In this document: positions 25,020-31,719 of the stretch, in pieces
Layout of the letters: every line of letters starts with the position of its first letter
Position numbering within the stretch: position 1 is the stretch's first letter
Assembly: GCA_947629655.1 (NCBI GenBank)
Contig: CANREL010000001.1
Span: 124,001-188,000, forward strand
DNA length: 64,000 nt
Origin: an uncultured Bacilli bacterium
GTDB lineage: Bacteria; Bacillota_I; Bacilli_A; RF39; UBA660
Direction of reading: 5' to 3'
Translations under genes and position numbers: made by a program
The notes under the pieces: model-generated
What the model was told of the DNA's origin: nothing
Database searches by the model: none
The model's input: the letters and a program-made list of their open reading frames with translations, nothing else

Positions 25020-25370
25020 ATGAAGGCAGTATTGGAAAAATTAGTTGAGAGACATGGTACTTATGGTGTTGATTGGATGGGATTTACTTTGACTAAAAAG
25101 AATCCTCTTACTTATCATCACATTCAAAAAGATTGTGAAAAGGGAAAGAAGACACTAGACAATGGTGCTCCACTATCTAAGAACGCTCATCGTTTCCTGA
25201 ATTGCCTTGAGAGAGTAAAACCGGATTTATATATCGAGTGGAATGATCTGTTTCGCGAAATAAATGCGACAGCTTCTCCACCAACTGTTGAACATAAACG
25301 AAAGATTAAAACTTTGCGTCAAAAAGGTGAAAACCTTGAAAATTTCTACCTAAAAAAGAAGGGATTATAG
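25020..25370 (+). CDS. HNH-like protein inside the nusA operon, function unknown
   Basis: Basic protein of 116 residues between nusA and rnpM, where Bacillota usually have nothing. It contains LTYHHIQKDCEKG, then NGAPLSKNAHRFLN. This His-His-Ile, Asn, His spacing resembles a beta-beta-alpha-metal (HNH) fold; the usual zinc CxxC pairs are absent. The rest of the protein is charged, with a KRKIKTLRQKGENLENFYLKKKG tail suited to nucleic-acid contact. The Shine-Dalgarno AGGAGG precedes its ATG, and its stop overlaps the rnpM GTG start, so it is a real, translated operon member. Nuclease activity is inferred only from the motif pattern. Confidence 0.7.
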   Translation: MKAVLEKLVERHGTYGVDWMGFTLTKKNPLTYHHIQKDCEKGKKTLDNGAPLSKNAHRFLNCLERVKPDLYIEWNDLFREINATASPPTVEHKRKIKTLRQKGENLENFYLKKKGL

Positions 25371-25633
25371 TGAAAACTAAAAAGATTGTTTTAAGAAGTT
25401 GTGTCGTTACGAGAGAAAAACTTCCTAAGAGTGAATTGCTTCGCATTGTTAGAACGCCAGAAGGAGAAGTAGTTGTTGATACTACTGGTAAAATGAATGG
25501 TCGTGGTGCATACATCAAAAGAGATTTATCTGTTTTAGAACAAGCTAAGAAAACTAAAATTTTATCTCGTCAATTAGAAGTTGAAATCGCTGATGACGTT
25601 TATGAAAAGATTAAAGAAGCAATAGAGAATTAG
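25370..25633 (+). CDS. rnpM: RNase P modulator RnpM (YlxR)
   Basis: Small basic RNA-binding protein of 87 residues of the YlxR family, reported to bind RNase P RNA and reduce its activity. It has the family's N-terminal RSCVVTREKLPKSELLRIVR, the central GRGAYI and a C-terminal helix. The start is GTG at 25370 overlapping the previous stop (TAGTG). In most Bacillota an L7Ae-like gene (rplGA/ylxQ) lies between this gene and infB; here only 69 bases separate them and no such gene is present. Confidence 0.92.
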   Translation: MKTKKIVLRSCVVTREKLPKSELLRIVRTPEGEVVVDTTGKMNGRGAYIKRDLSVLEQAKKTKILSRQLEVEIADDVYEKIKEAIEN

Positions 25634-25702
25634 TTATAAATGGAAGATACCGCCATATAATAAAAGAGTATGTATTATTTTAGAAAGTAGAGGTGATTTA
25701 GC

Positions 25703-27814
25703 ATGATGAGTATTTTAGAATATTCAATAGATGTTAATAAGAGTTTAGAAGAAATAATGAAATTGTGTGATAAGTTAGAAATACCTTATGATGGTGAAGA
25801 AACAATGCTAACTGAAGATGATATTATTTTACTAGACAATGAAATTCAAGATAGTGAAGATTATATCGTTGAAGATGATGATGACATTTTAGAAGAAAAA
25901 GTAGAAAATATCATTACTGGAAAGAATATCGATATCGACACTAATAATAAGAAAGAAAAATTGAAATCTAAGAAAGATCGTGTTGAAAATAACAAGGCTA
26001 ACTTTCAAAAAGAAAGAAAAAAGATTTATAAACATCGTGAAAAATTGCAATCTAATGAAAATGATGATTTATCTGAAAAGATTATATATAAAGAAGACAT
26101 GACCGTTGCAGAAGTTGCTAATGCTCTAGAAGTGTCTTCAACTGAAATTATTAAAAAATTGATGAAATTAGGAGTAATGGCTAATATTAATTATCCACTT
26201 AGTTATGAAGTAGCTGAACTTTTAGTAATTGATTATGGTAAAGAAATAGCTCGTGAAGAGAATACTGATATTTCTAATTTTGAAAACTATGAATTGCACG
26301 AAAAAGAGGAAAACTTGGTCAATCGTCCACCAGTAGTAACAATAATGGGACATGTTGACCATGGTAAAACATCACTTTTGGATGCGATTAGAAAGACTGA
26401 TGTCGTAAGTGGTGAAGCTGGTGGAATTACACAAGCTATCGGAGCTTATCAAGTCGAATTGGACGGTAAAAAAATTACTTTTATCGATACGCCAGGTCAT
26501 GAAGCATTTACTGAGATGCGTGCACGTGGTGCTAGTGTAACGGATATCGTTGTCATAATAGTTGCTGCCGATGATGGTGTCATGCCACAAACTAAAGAAG
26601 CCATTGACCATGCTCGTGCTGCTAAAGTACCAATCATTGTTGCCATTAATAAAATTGATAAACCCGGTGCTAATGTTGAAAAGATTATGACTGAACTTAC
26701 TGAATATGGATTAACACCAGAAGAATGGGGTGGAGACACTGTTACTAATAAGATATCAGCTAAGACTCATGAAGGTATTAAAGAACTTCTAGAAAATATT
26801 ATATTAGTTAGTGAAATGGCTGAATTGAAGGCTAATCCTAATCGTTATGCCATGGGAACAGTCATCGAATCAAGACTTGATAAAAAGGTTGGAACTGTCG
26901 CAACTGTTCTAGTTCAAAACGGAACTTTGCGTTTAGGTGATCCCGTTGTTGTCGGAACATCTTTTGGTAAAGTGCGTACTTTAAAGAACGATAGAGGAAT
27001 AGACGTCATTGAAGCACTTCCATCAACTCCAGTTGAGATAACGGGATTGAGTGAAGTACCTTCAGCTGGTGACAAATTCATGTCATTTGAAACAGAAAAA
27101 CAGGCTAAAGCGATTGCTGAACAAAGAAAAAATCGTGCCCGTGAACAAGATACTAATAGAAGTGGTATGACTCTTGAAGATTTATTTGGGGCTATCAAAT
27201 CTGGTGTCAAAGAGATAAATGTCGTATTGAAAACAGATGTCAATGGTTCCCTTGAAGCTATTAAACAAAGTCTTAATAAGATTGATGTTGAAGGAGTTAA
27301 AGTCAATGTCATTCTAGGTGGTGTTGGAACAATTACAGAAAGTGATATCGTTTTAGCAAATGCTAGTAATGCTATCATCATTGGTTTCAATGTTCGTCCT
27401 AATGCTAAGACTTTAGATTTTGCTAAAGAGTATAATGTCGATATAAGACTATATGACATCATCTATAAGATGATTGAAGATATTGAAGCATCTATGAAAG
27501 GAATGCTTGAACCAATTTATGAAGAAGTCATAACTGGTCATGCAGAGATAAGACAAATCTTTAAATTCTCTAAAGTTGGTAATATAGCTGGTTCCCATGT
27601 AACTGATGGTGTTGTTAAAAATGGTAGTAATGCTAGACTTATAAGAGATGGCATTGTTCTATATAATGGTAAAATCAAATCTATCCAACACGAAAAGGAT
27701 CAAGTAAAAGAAATCAAAAAGGATATGGATTGTGGTATCACTTTAGAAAATTATCAAGATATTAAAGAAAATGATATCATTGAAGCATATGAACTTAATG
27801 AGATTAAGCGTTAA
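25703..27814 (+). CDS. infB: Translation initiation factor IF-2
   Basis: GTPase of 703 residues that delivers fMet-tRNA to the 30S subunit. A divergent, highly acidic and then basic N-terminal stretch (about residues 1-130) leads to an IF2_N domain ([27 protein letters not shown]). The G domain follows, with G1 GHVDHGKTS near 216, G3 DTPGHE near 261 and G4 NKID, then domains II-IV ending in [22 protein letters not shown]. Two adjacent ATGs (25703, 25706) follow GTAGAGGTG; either may be used. A TATAAT at 25656-25661 could be an internal promoter. A terminator follows the stop. Confidence 0.96.
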   Translation: MMSILEYSIDVNKSLEEIMKLCDKLEIPYDGEETMLTEDDIILLDNEIQDSEDYIVEDDDDILEEKVENIITGKNIDIDTNNKKEKLKSKKDRVENNKANFQKERKKIYKHREKLQSNENDDLSEKIIYKEDMTVAEVANALEVSSTEIIKKLMKLGVMANINYPLSYEVAELLVIDYGKEIAREENTDISNFENYELHEKEENLVNRPPVVTIMGHVDHGKTSLLDAIRKTDVVSGEAGGITQAIGAYQVELDGKKITFIDTPGHEAFTEMRARGASVTDIVVIIVAADDGVMPQTKEAIDHARAAKVPIIVAINKIDKPGANVEKIMTELTEYGLTPEEWGGDTVTNKISAKTHEGIKELLENIILVSEMAELKANPNRYAMGTVIESRLDKKVGTVATVLVQNGTLRLGDPVVVGTSFGKVRTLKNDRGIDVIEALPSTPVEITGLSEVPSAGDKFMSFETEKQAKAIAEQRKNRAREQDTNRSGMTLEDLFGAIKSGVKEINVVLKTDVNGSLEAIKQSLNKIDVEGVKVNVILGGVGTITESDIVLANASNAIIIGFNVRPNAKTLDFAKEYNVDIRLYDIIYKMIEDIEASMKGMLEPIYEEVITGHAEIRQIFKFSKVGNIAGSHVTDGVVKNGSNARLIRDGIVLYNGKIKSIQHEKDQVKEIKKDMDCGITLENYQDIKENDIIEAYELNEIKR

Positions 27815-27829
27815 TTAATCTCATTTTTC
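27798..27829 (+). terminator. Terminator after infB
   Basis: An 11-bp stem AATGAGATTAA/TTAATCTCATT with a short loop holding the stop codon, then TTTTC. Confidence 0.8.
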
Positions 27830-27836
27830 ATCTATG

Positions 27837-27845
27837 TGTTATAAT
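27837..27845 (+). promoter_or_regulatory. Extended -10 promoter of rbfA
   Basis: TGTTATAAT 18 bases ahead of the rbfA start codon and just after the infB terminator, so rbfA has its own promoter. Confidence 0.6.
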
Positions 27846-27862
27846 GAAATTGAGGTGAAGTT

Positions 27863-28201
27863 ATGAGTGTTAAACTAGATCGCCTTGGTAGTACTTTTGA
27901 AAAGGTAATCAGTCAAATAATCGCTACTGAGGTAAAGGATGAAAATATAAAATTTGTGACGATAACGGGTTGTGAAATAACTAATGATTTGAGTTTCGCT
28001 AAAGTTTATTTTACAGTCTTAGATATGGCTAAGAAAAAAGAGACGATTGCTGCTTTAGAAAAAGCTAAATCGTTCATCCGTGGCGAAATAAGTAAGAGAG
28101 TAGATATTCGTCATACTCCAGAATTGCGATTTATTTTTGATGAATCAATAGAATACGGAAATAAAATTGAAAAGATAATAAATGATATAAATGATAAGTA
28201 A
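27863..28201 (+). CDS. rbfA: Ribosome-binding factor A
   Basis: Small KH-fold protein of 112 residues needed for 16S rRNA 5'-end maturation and 30S assembly in the cold. Typical elements are the N-terminal RLGSTFEKVISQIIATEVKD, the central ITGCEITNDLSFAKVYFTV and the C-terminal RHTPELRFIFDESIEYGNKIEKII. Full length for the family. The start follows TGAGGTGAAGTT. It sits after infB as in most Bacillota but is separated by a terminator and its own promoter, and truB lies 16 kb away rather than next to it. Confidence 0.95.
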   Translation: MSVKLDRLGSTFEKVISQIIATEVKDENIKFVTITGCEITNDLSFAKVYFTVLDMAKKKETIAALEKAKSFIRGEISKRVDIRHTPELRFIFDESIEYGNKIEKIINDINDK

Positions 28202-28231
28202 TGTAAAGCATGTAAAATTTATCTAAATATC

Positions 28232-28260
28232 TTGGAAGTAAGACTGATATATGATAAAAT
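28232..28260 (+). promoter_or_regulatory. Promoter of a probable non-coding RNA
   Basis: TTGGAA at 28232-28237, a 17-base spacer and TAAAAT at 28255-28260, followed by about 240 bases without an open reading frame. Confidence 0.5.
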
Positions 28261-28265
28261 TAAAT

Positions 28266-28410
28266 TGTCTAGAAGAAAAGATGTTTTCTATTAAAACCGA
28301 CTAAATGACGATACGGGAGTTCGGATCTTCAATCGGTGTTGAAGACCAATTAATTTTGGGATCCTAATGGTTGAGTATGGACACCCACCTGCTGGTATAG
28401 GGCGGGTTTT
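28266..28410 (+). ncRNA. Structured non-coding RNA, possibly 6S RNA
   Basis: The rbfA-lexA gap holds no convincing reading frame but has a promoter and strong pairing. A stem TCTTCAA/TTGAAGA with a 6-base loop (28326-28345) is extended by GG/CC. A 3' hairpin ACCCACC/GGCGGGT with one A-C mismatch (28383-28407) is followed by TTTT. Both flanking genes converge on the region, so this is an independent transcript rather than a leader. Size (about 145 bases) and the 3' end with a C-rich/G-rich hairpin suggest a 6S RNA (ssrS), but I cannot verify this without a covariance model. It does not look like tmRNA, RNase P RNA or SRP RNA. Confidence 0.5.
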
Positions 28411-28451
28411 ATCGTTAAACATCTATCTTTTGGACATTTTTTTGTAAAAGA

Positions 28452-28474
28452 AAAAAGCACCTATGTGCTTTTTA
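28452..28474. terminator. Terminator of lexA, also able to stop reading from the left
   Basis: A 9-bp stem AAAAAGCAC/GTGCTTTTT with the loop CTAT; A and T runs flank both sides. It lies 22 bases beyond the lexA stop on the minus strand. Confidence 0.8.
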
Positions 28475-28495
28475 ATTTTGAAAGAATTTATTCAA

Positions 28496-29113
28496 TTAAA
28501 ACTTTCGATATAATCCGACAACTTTTCCTAGAATACTGACTTTGTCCAATATGATAGGGTTCATCGTATCATTTTCAGGTTGTAATCTGAAATGTCCATT
28601 CTCTTTATAATAAGTCTTAACTGTGACTTCATTATCATCAGTCATCGCTACAATTTTTTCACCATTAGTAGCTGTACTTTTTCTTTCGACGATAATGATA
28701 TCTCCATCATAAATACCGACATTGATCATTGATTCACCACTGACACGTAGTGTGAACACCTCTTTTTTGCCATTTACCATAGTAGCTGGAAGAGCAAAAT
28801 ATTCATTGGGTACTTCAATCGCTTCAATAGGGTTACCGGCTGTAACTTTTCCAAGAAGAGGAACTTCGACGATATTTTCTTCTTTTTCTAAGTATTCATT
28901 AGGAACCAAAAGCTCCAAAGCACGATTCTTAGCTTCATTTTTTCTGATGTATCCTTTTTCTTCTAATTTGTTTAGATGAAAGTGTGTCGTTGCTGGTGAA
29001 CTCAAGTTCAATATGGCTCCAATTTCTCTAACTGTTGGTGGATATCCGTGTTTAGCAATGAATTTTTTTAAGGTTTGGAGAATGTCTTCCTGTCTCTTTG
29101 TCAATTTTTCCAT
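28496..29113 (-). CDS. lexA: SOS repressor LexA
   Basis: Self-cleaving repressor of 205 residues. The N-terminal winged helix-turn-helix (LTKRQEDILQTLKKFIAKHGYPPTVREIGAILNL) is followed by a linker with the Ala92-Gly93 cleavage site in TAGNP. The S24 domain has Ser128 (VSGESM) and Lys166 as catalytic dyad. All key residues are present, so RecA-stimulated autocleavage is expected. Its promoter carries an operator between -35 and -10, consistent with autorepression. In B. subtilis the divergent neighbours are yneA-yneB; here the divergent gene is an unknown protein whose promoter carries a related site. Confidence 0.96.
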   Translation of the reverse strand: MEKLTKRQEDILQTLKKFIAKHGYPPTVREIGAILNLSSPATTHFHLNKLEEKGYIRKNEAKNRALELLVPNEYLEKEENIVEVPLLGKVTAGNPIEAIEVPNEYFALPATMVNGKKEVFTLRVSGESMINVGIYDGDIIIVERKSTATNGEKIVAMTDDNEVTVKTYYKENGHFRLQPENDTMNPIILDKVSILGKVVGLYRKF

Positions 29114-29139
29114 AATATCACATCCTTTTTATACACACA

Positions 29140-29168
29140 ATTTTAACACAAACAATTGTTTATGTCAA
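29140..29168 (-). promoter_or_regulatory. lexA promoter
   Basis: On the minus strand TTGACA (29163-29168), a 17-base spacer and TAAAAT (29140-29145) form a near-perfect promoter. The palindrome AAACAATTGTTT fills most of the spacer. Confidence 0.75.
29150..29161. promoter_or_regulatory. Putative LexA operator 1
   Basis: Perfect palindrome AAACAATTGTTT between the -35 and -10 of lexA. It keeps the two AAC/GTT half-sites with 4-base spacing of the Bacillus SOS box, but the outer CG pairs are replaced by A/T. Confidence 0.65.
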
Positions 29169-29178
29169 ACACTTGTTT
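29167..29178. promoter_or_regulatory. Putative LexA operator 2
   Basis: AAACACTTGTTT, with the same arms and spacing as operator 1, lies 5 bases further on and overlaps the lexA -35 edge. Confidence 0.55.
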
Positions 29179-29203
29179 TAGTAAAAAACTTTAAATTTTA
29201 CTA

Positions 29204-29232
29204 TTGACAACAAACAATCAGTTTGATATTAT
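29204..29232 (+). promoter_or_regulatory. Promoter of the gene divergent from lexA
   Basis: TTGACA at 29204-29209, a 17-base spacer and TATTAT at 29227-29232. The spacer contains operator 3. Confidence 0.7.
29211..29225. promoter_or_regulatory. Putative LexA operator 3
   Basis: CAAAC-AATCA-GTTTG is an inverted repeat with 5-base spacing placed between -35 and -10 of the divergent gene, mirroring operator 1 in the lexA promoter. Confidence 0.5.
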
Positions 29233-29279
29233 ATTCTCTTAACAAAATTTTATACTTGTTAAGAGTTTGGAGGAATGAC

Positions 29280-30128
29280 ATGGGTAAGGCAATACTTAGT
29301 TATACACTTGACAAAAAGTCTAACAGCGATGCCGATGAACTTATTTTGCTAACTGGTTCTCTAAGAAGAATAGACAATTGTACCAAATATTACAAAAGTC
29401 TAGAAGAGATGCGTCAAAGTCCTGAATTTCAAGAACGAATTAATAATTTTGTAAAGAGAAATGAAAATTATATTAAAAACTATAATAATAATTTTGAAGG
29501 AGAGTTTGCTGTATCATTTATCGTTGATAGTGATAAACGTGAATATCTACCAATTCTGTTAGATGATAAAACTCCTATTAGAACTAGAACTAGTTCTTTA
29601 GAAGAAGTTAAGAGTGAAGTAGAAAAAGCTAGAAAACTTTTATTTAGAAGTAAAGATAAATTATTCTTGAGAAGAATGTTACAAGATGAGAGATTCGCTG
29701 ATACAACAGATTTTGATATAAAATTAAAATTACCTGAGTACAAAGAAGCAACAAAGCGAGGAATGAAACCAAAATTGATCGATGGAGAGTACTTCTTGAC
29801 GATCAATGATATCCTTGAATACACTTTAAAAGTACCAAAGACAGGTTTGATGCGTGGTTTGGTTGAAGATGCTTTAGAAGTATGGAAAGAAAATATTTTA
29901 GCTCTAGATGATGAGTTATTATATTACTATTCTAGGCATTTGCGCTTAGCTATGAATGCTTATGATAAAGATAAGGTTGATAAGAAACTAGTTGTCAATT
30001 TAAAATCAAATATCGAAAATATGATAGATGTTGTCAAAAATGGATGTGGAAGAGTTATTCGCTATCCTGTCTCTGGACAATATCGCAGTAATAATAAAAC
30101 GAAGAGAATGGAAGAAAGTTTTGCTTAA
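29280..30128 (+). CDS. Unknown protein divergent from lexA, probably SOS-regulated
   Basis: Soluble, charged protein of 282 residues with no signal peptide, membrane segment or motif I recognise. The N-terminal half contains LLTGSLRRIDNCTKYYKS and a Glu/Lys-rich helix around SLEEVKSEVEKARKLLFRSKDKLFLRRML. The second half has a KLIDGEYFLTINDILEYTLKVPKTGLMRGLVEDALEVW block that may be a small helical DNA- or protein-binding unit, and a basic C-terminus. The ATG at 29280 follows TTTGGAGGAATGAC. Its promoter faces lexA and holds an operator-like site, so DNA-damage induction is likely by position. It is not YneA: there is no LysM or transmembrane segment. Function unknown. Confidence 0.75.
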   Translation: MGKAILSYTLDKKSNSDADELILLTGSLRRIDNCTKYYKSLEEMRQSPEFQERINNFVKRNENYIKNYNNNFEGEFAVSFIVDSDKREYLPILLDDKTPIRTRTSSLEEVKSEVEKARKLLFRSKDKLFLRRMLQDERFADTTDFDIKLKLPEYKEATKRGMKPKLIDGEYFLTINDILEYTLKVPKTGLMRGLVEDALEVWKENILALDDELLYYYSRHLRLAMNAYDKDKVDKKLVVNLKSNIENMIDVVKNGCGRVIRYPVSGQYRSNNKTKRMEESFA

Positions 30129-30141
30129 CCATTCTTTTTTT
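30106..30141 (+). terminator. Terminator after the LexA-linked gene
   Basis: A stem GAATGG/CCATTC, with an inner AAG/CTT pairing, ends in seven T. The stop codon lies in the hairpin. Confidence 0.6.
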
Positions 30142-30142
30142 G

Positions 30143-30151
30143 TGCTATAAT
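30143..30151 (+). promoter_or_regulatory. Extended -10 promoter of the Xer recombinase gene
   Basis: TGCTATAAT 22 bases ahead of the start codon. Confidence 0.6.
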
Positions 30152-30173
30152 TTAATCATAGAAGAGTGATGAT

Positions 30174-31052
30174 ATGAAAGAATTAGAAGAATATTTAAAT
30201 TATTTAGAGTATCAAAAAAATTATTCTAAACATACGATTATGAGTTATCGTGAAGATATTGAAGAGTTTTTGCAATACATAAATAGTGAAAATATCAAAA
30301 TGCTTAAAATAACTTATGATGAAATAAGATTCTATTTGATGTATTTGAATAAAAAAAAGGATGTCAATTCAACTATTTCACGCAAGATAAGTGCTCTTAG
30401 AAGTTTTTATAAATTTTTACAAAATAATTCCAAGATAGAAAATAATCCCTTTACACTGATAAATCTTCCTAAAAAGGAAAAGAAATTGCCAAGATTCTTT
30501 TTCTATAATGAATTAGAAGAATTATTCAATACTCCTAAGTTGAATACTCCACTGGGACAAAGAGATCGTTTGATACTAGAAATGCTTTATGCAACAGGTG
30601 TCCGTGTCAGTGAACTAGTCAACATCAAAATATCAGATATATCAGGTGATCGCACTATAAAAATATTGGGTAAAGGTAATAAAGAACGCATTGTTCGCTA
30701 TGGTGAATACTGTGAAGAAATATTGAAACTTTACTTGAGTGATGGTCATTACAAATTAAATGATAGTAGTGAATATTTGTTTTTAAATAACAATGGTGGT
30801 CAATTGACTGATCGTGGTGTCAGATATTTACTCGATAAGATAATCGATAAGACTACTATTGAAAAAAAGATTTCTCCCCATATGTTGCGTCACAGTTTTG
30901 CTACGCATCTATTGAATGAGGGATGTGATATTTTAACCGTTCAAGAACTTTTGGGACATGAGAGCTTGACAGCTACATCTATTTATACCCATGTTACTAA
31001 TGATCGTCTTAAAGATGTCTATTTTAAAACTCATCCCCGTGCTAGAAAATAA
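30174..31052 (+). CDS. Tyrosine recombinase of the XerC/XerD type
   Basis: Site-specific recombinase of 292 residues, likely resolving chromosome dimers at dif with FtsK. The N-terminal SAM-like domain (YLNYLEYQKNYSKHTIMSYREDIEEFLQY) and the catalytic domain are both present. Catalytic residues: Arg in GVRVSEL (near 144), Lys in LGKGNKER, HMLRHSFATHLL (His and Arg near 236-239), LGHESL and the Tyr in TSIYTH (near 271). Full length with all residues in place. Flanking genes are host housekeeping genes, not phage genes, so a chromosomal Xer role is favoured. Whether it is C or D, or a single XerS-like enzyme, cannot be told here. Confidence 0.9.
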   Translation: MKELEEYLNYLEYQKNYSKHTIMSYREDIEEFLQYINSENIKMLKITYDEIRFYLMYLNKKKDVNSTISRKISALRSFYKFLQNNSKIENNPFTLINLPKKEKKLPRFFFYNELEELFNTPKLNTPLGQRDRLILEMLYATGVRVSELVNIKISDISGDRTIKILGKGNKERIVRYGEYCEEILKLYLSDGHYKLNDSSEYLFLNNNGGQLTDRGVRYLLDKIIDKTTIEKKISPHMLRHSFATHLLNEGCDILTVQELLGHESLTATSIYTHVTNDRLKDVYFKTHPRARK

Positions 31053-31054
31053 AA

Positions 31055-31075
31055 AAGAGCTCAAAGCTCTTATTT
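31055..31075. terminator. Bidirectional terminator between the Xer gene and the DUF308 gene
   Basis: AAGAGCT/AGCTCTT stem with a CAA loop, flanked by A and T runs, at the convergence point. Confidence 0.7.
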
Positions 31076-31618
31076 ATTTTTCATTGCATATATAGCTTTT
31101 GATATTTTACCTATTCCAAGGAATAGTAAGAATATCATGACAACGGCATAGAAGAAATTGATCAATGCTTCTGAAAAAATTATTAGTAATCCTCCACAAA
31201 TGAATGATCCAATTGGTAAATAATTGGGAAAATATATCATCTTTATAATGGCATTAATAATTATCAATCCTCCTAATACCATCAAGACAAAACCTAACGT
31301 ATTAATTGGATGCCAAAATATGTAAATGGCAAATATAGCAAATATTAATGCTTGAATGAAAAATGATATTCCTTGTGAACGATTTACTTTTAAAATGCCC
31401 ATTCCCATGCTGAACAAATTGATTGCATAGGTCAAAATGAAAAGGGGAAATATGTATATTACTAATTTTAACAATAATTTAGATCCAAAAAATAGACCAG
31501 CAACAGCTATGATTAATAGGATTATTCCTTGAACTAAATCTGTAATCATTTCCTTTTGATATTGTTTCTTATATTCCTTTTGAAATTTGTCTCCATCTAT
31601 TACTATATTTTTTTTCAT
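31070..31618 (-). CDS. DUF308 / HdeD-like membrane protein
   Basis: Integral membrane protein of 182 residues with about six hydrophobic helices, several starting with Gly-rich turns (VLMVLGGLIIINAIIKMIY), in the pattern of the HdeD/DUF308 family. The N-terminus is hydrophilic and basic (MKKNIVIDGDKFQKEYKKQYQKE). Function in this family is poorly defined; E. coli HdeD is linked to acid resistance. The ATG at 31618 follows GGTGATAATT; codons upstream in the same frame overlap that ribosome site. No operon partner. Confidence 0.75.
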   Translation of the reverse strand: MKKNIVIDGDKFQKEYKKQYQKEMITDLVQGIILLIIAVAGLFFGSKLLLKLVIYIFPLFILTYAINLFSMGMGILKVNRSQGISFFIQALIFAIFAIYIFWHPINTLGFVLMVLGGLIIINAIIKMIYFPNYLPIGSFICGGLLIIFSEALINFFYAVVMIFLLFLGIGKISKAIYAMKNK

Positions 31619-31680
31619 AATTATCACCAAAAATATTATACAATAAAATTGATATAATTACACCACTATAAAAAAATTTA

Positions 31681-31689
31681 TGTTATAAT
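31681..31689 (+). promoter_or_regulatory. Extended -10 promoter of the first SecA-like gene
   Basis: TGTTATAAT 30 bases ahead of the chosen start codon. Confidence 0.6.
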
Positions 31690-31719
31690 TATATTTAGGA
31701 TACGAAAAGGGTGATCACA

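Noticed and set aside
26914-27462. Antisense open frame of about 180 codons within infB
   Set aside because: It mirrors the GTPase gene in the opposite frame, has no ribosome site or motif, and infB is fully conserved on the other strand.
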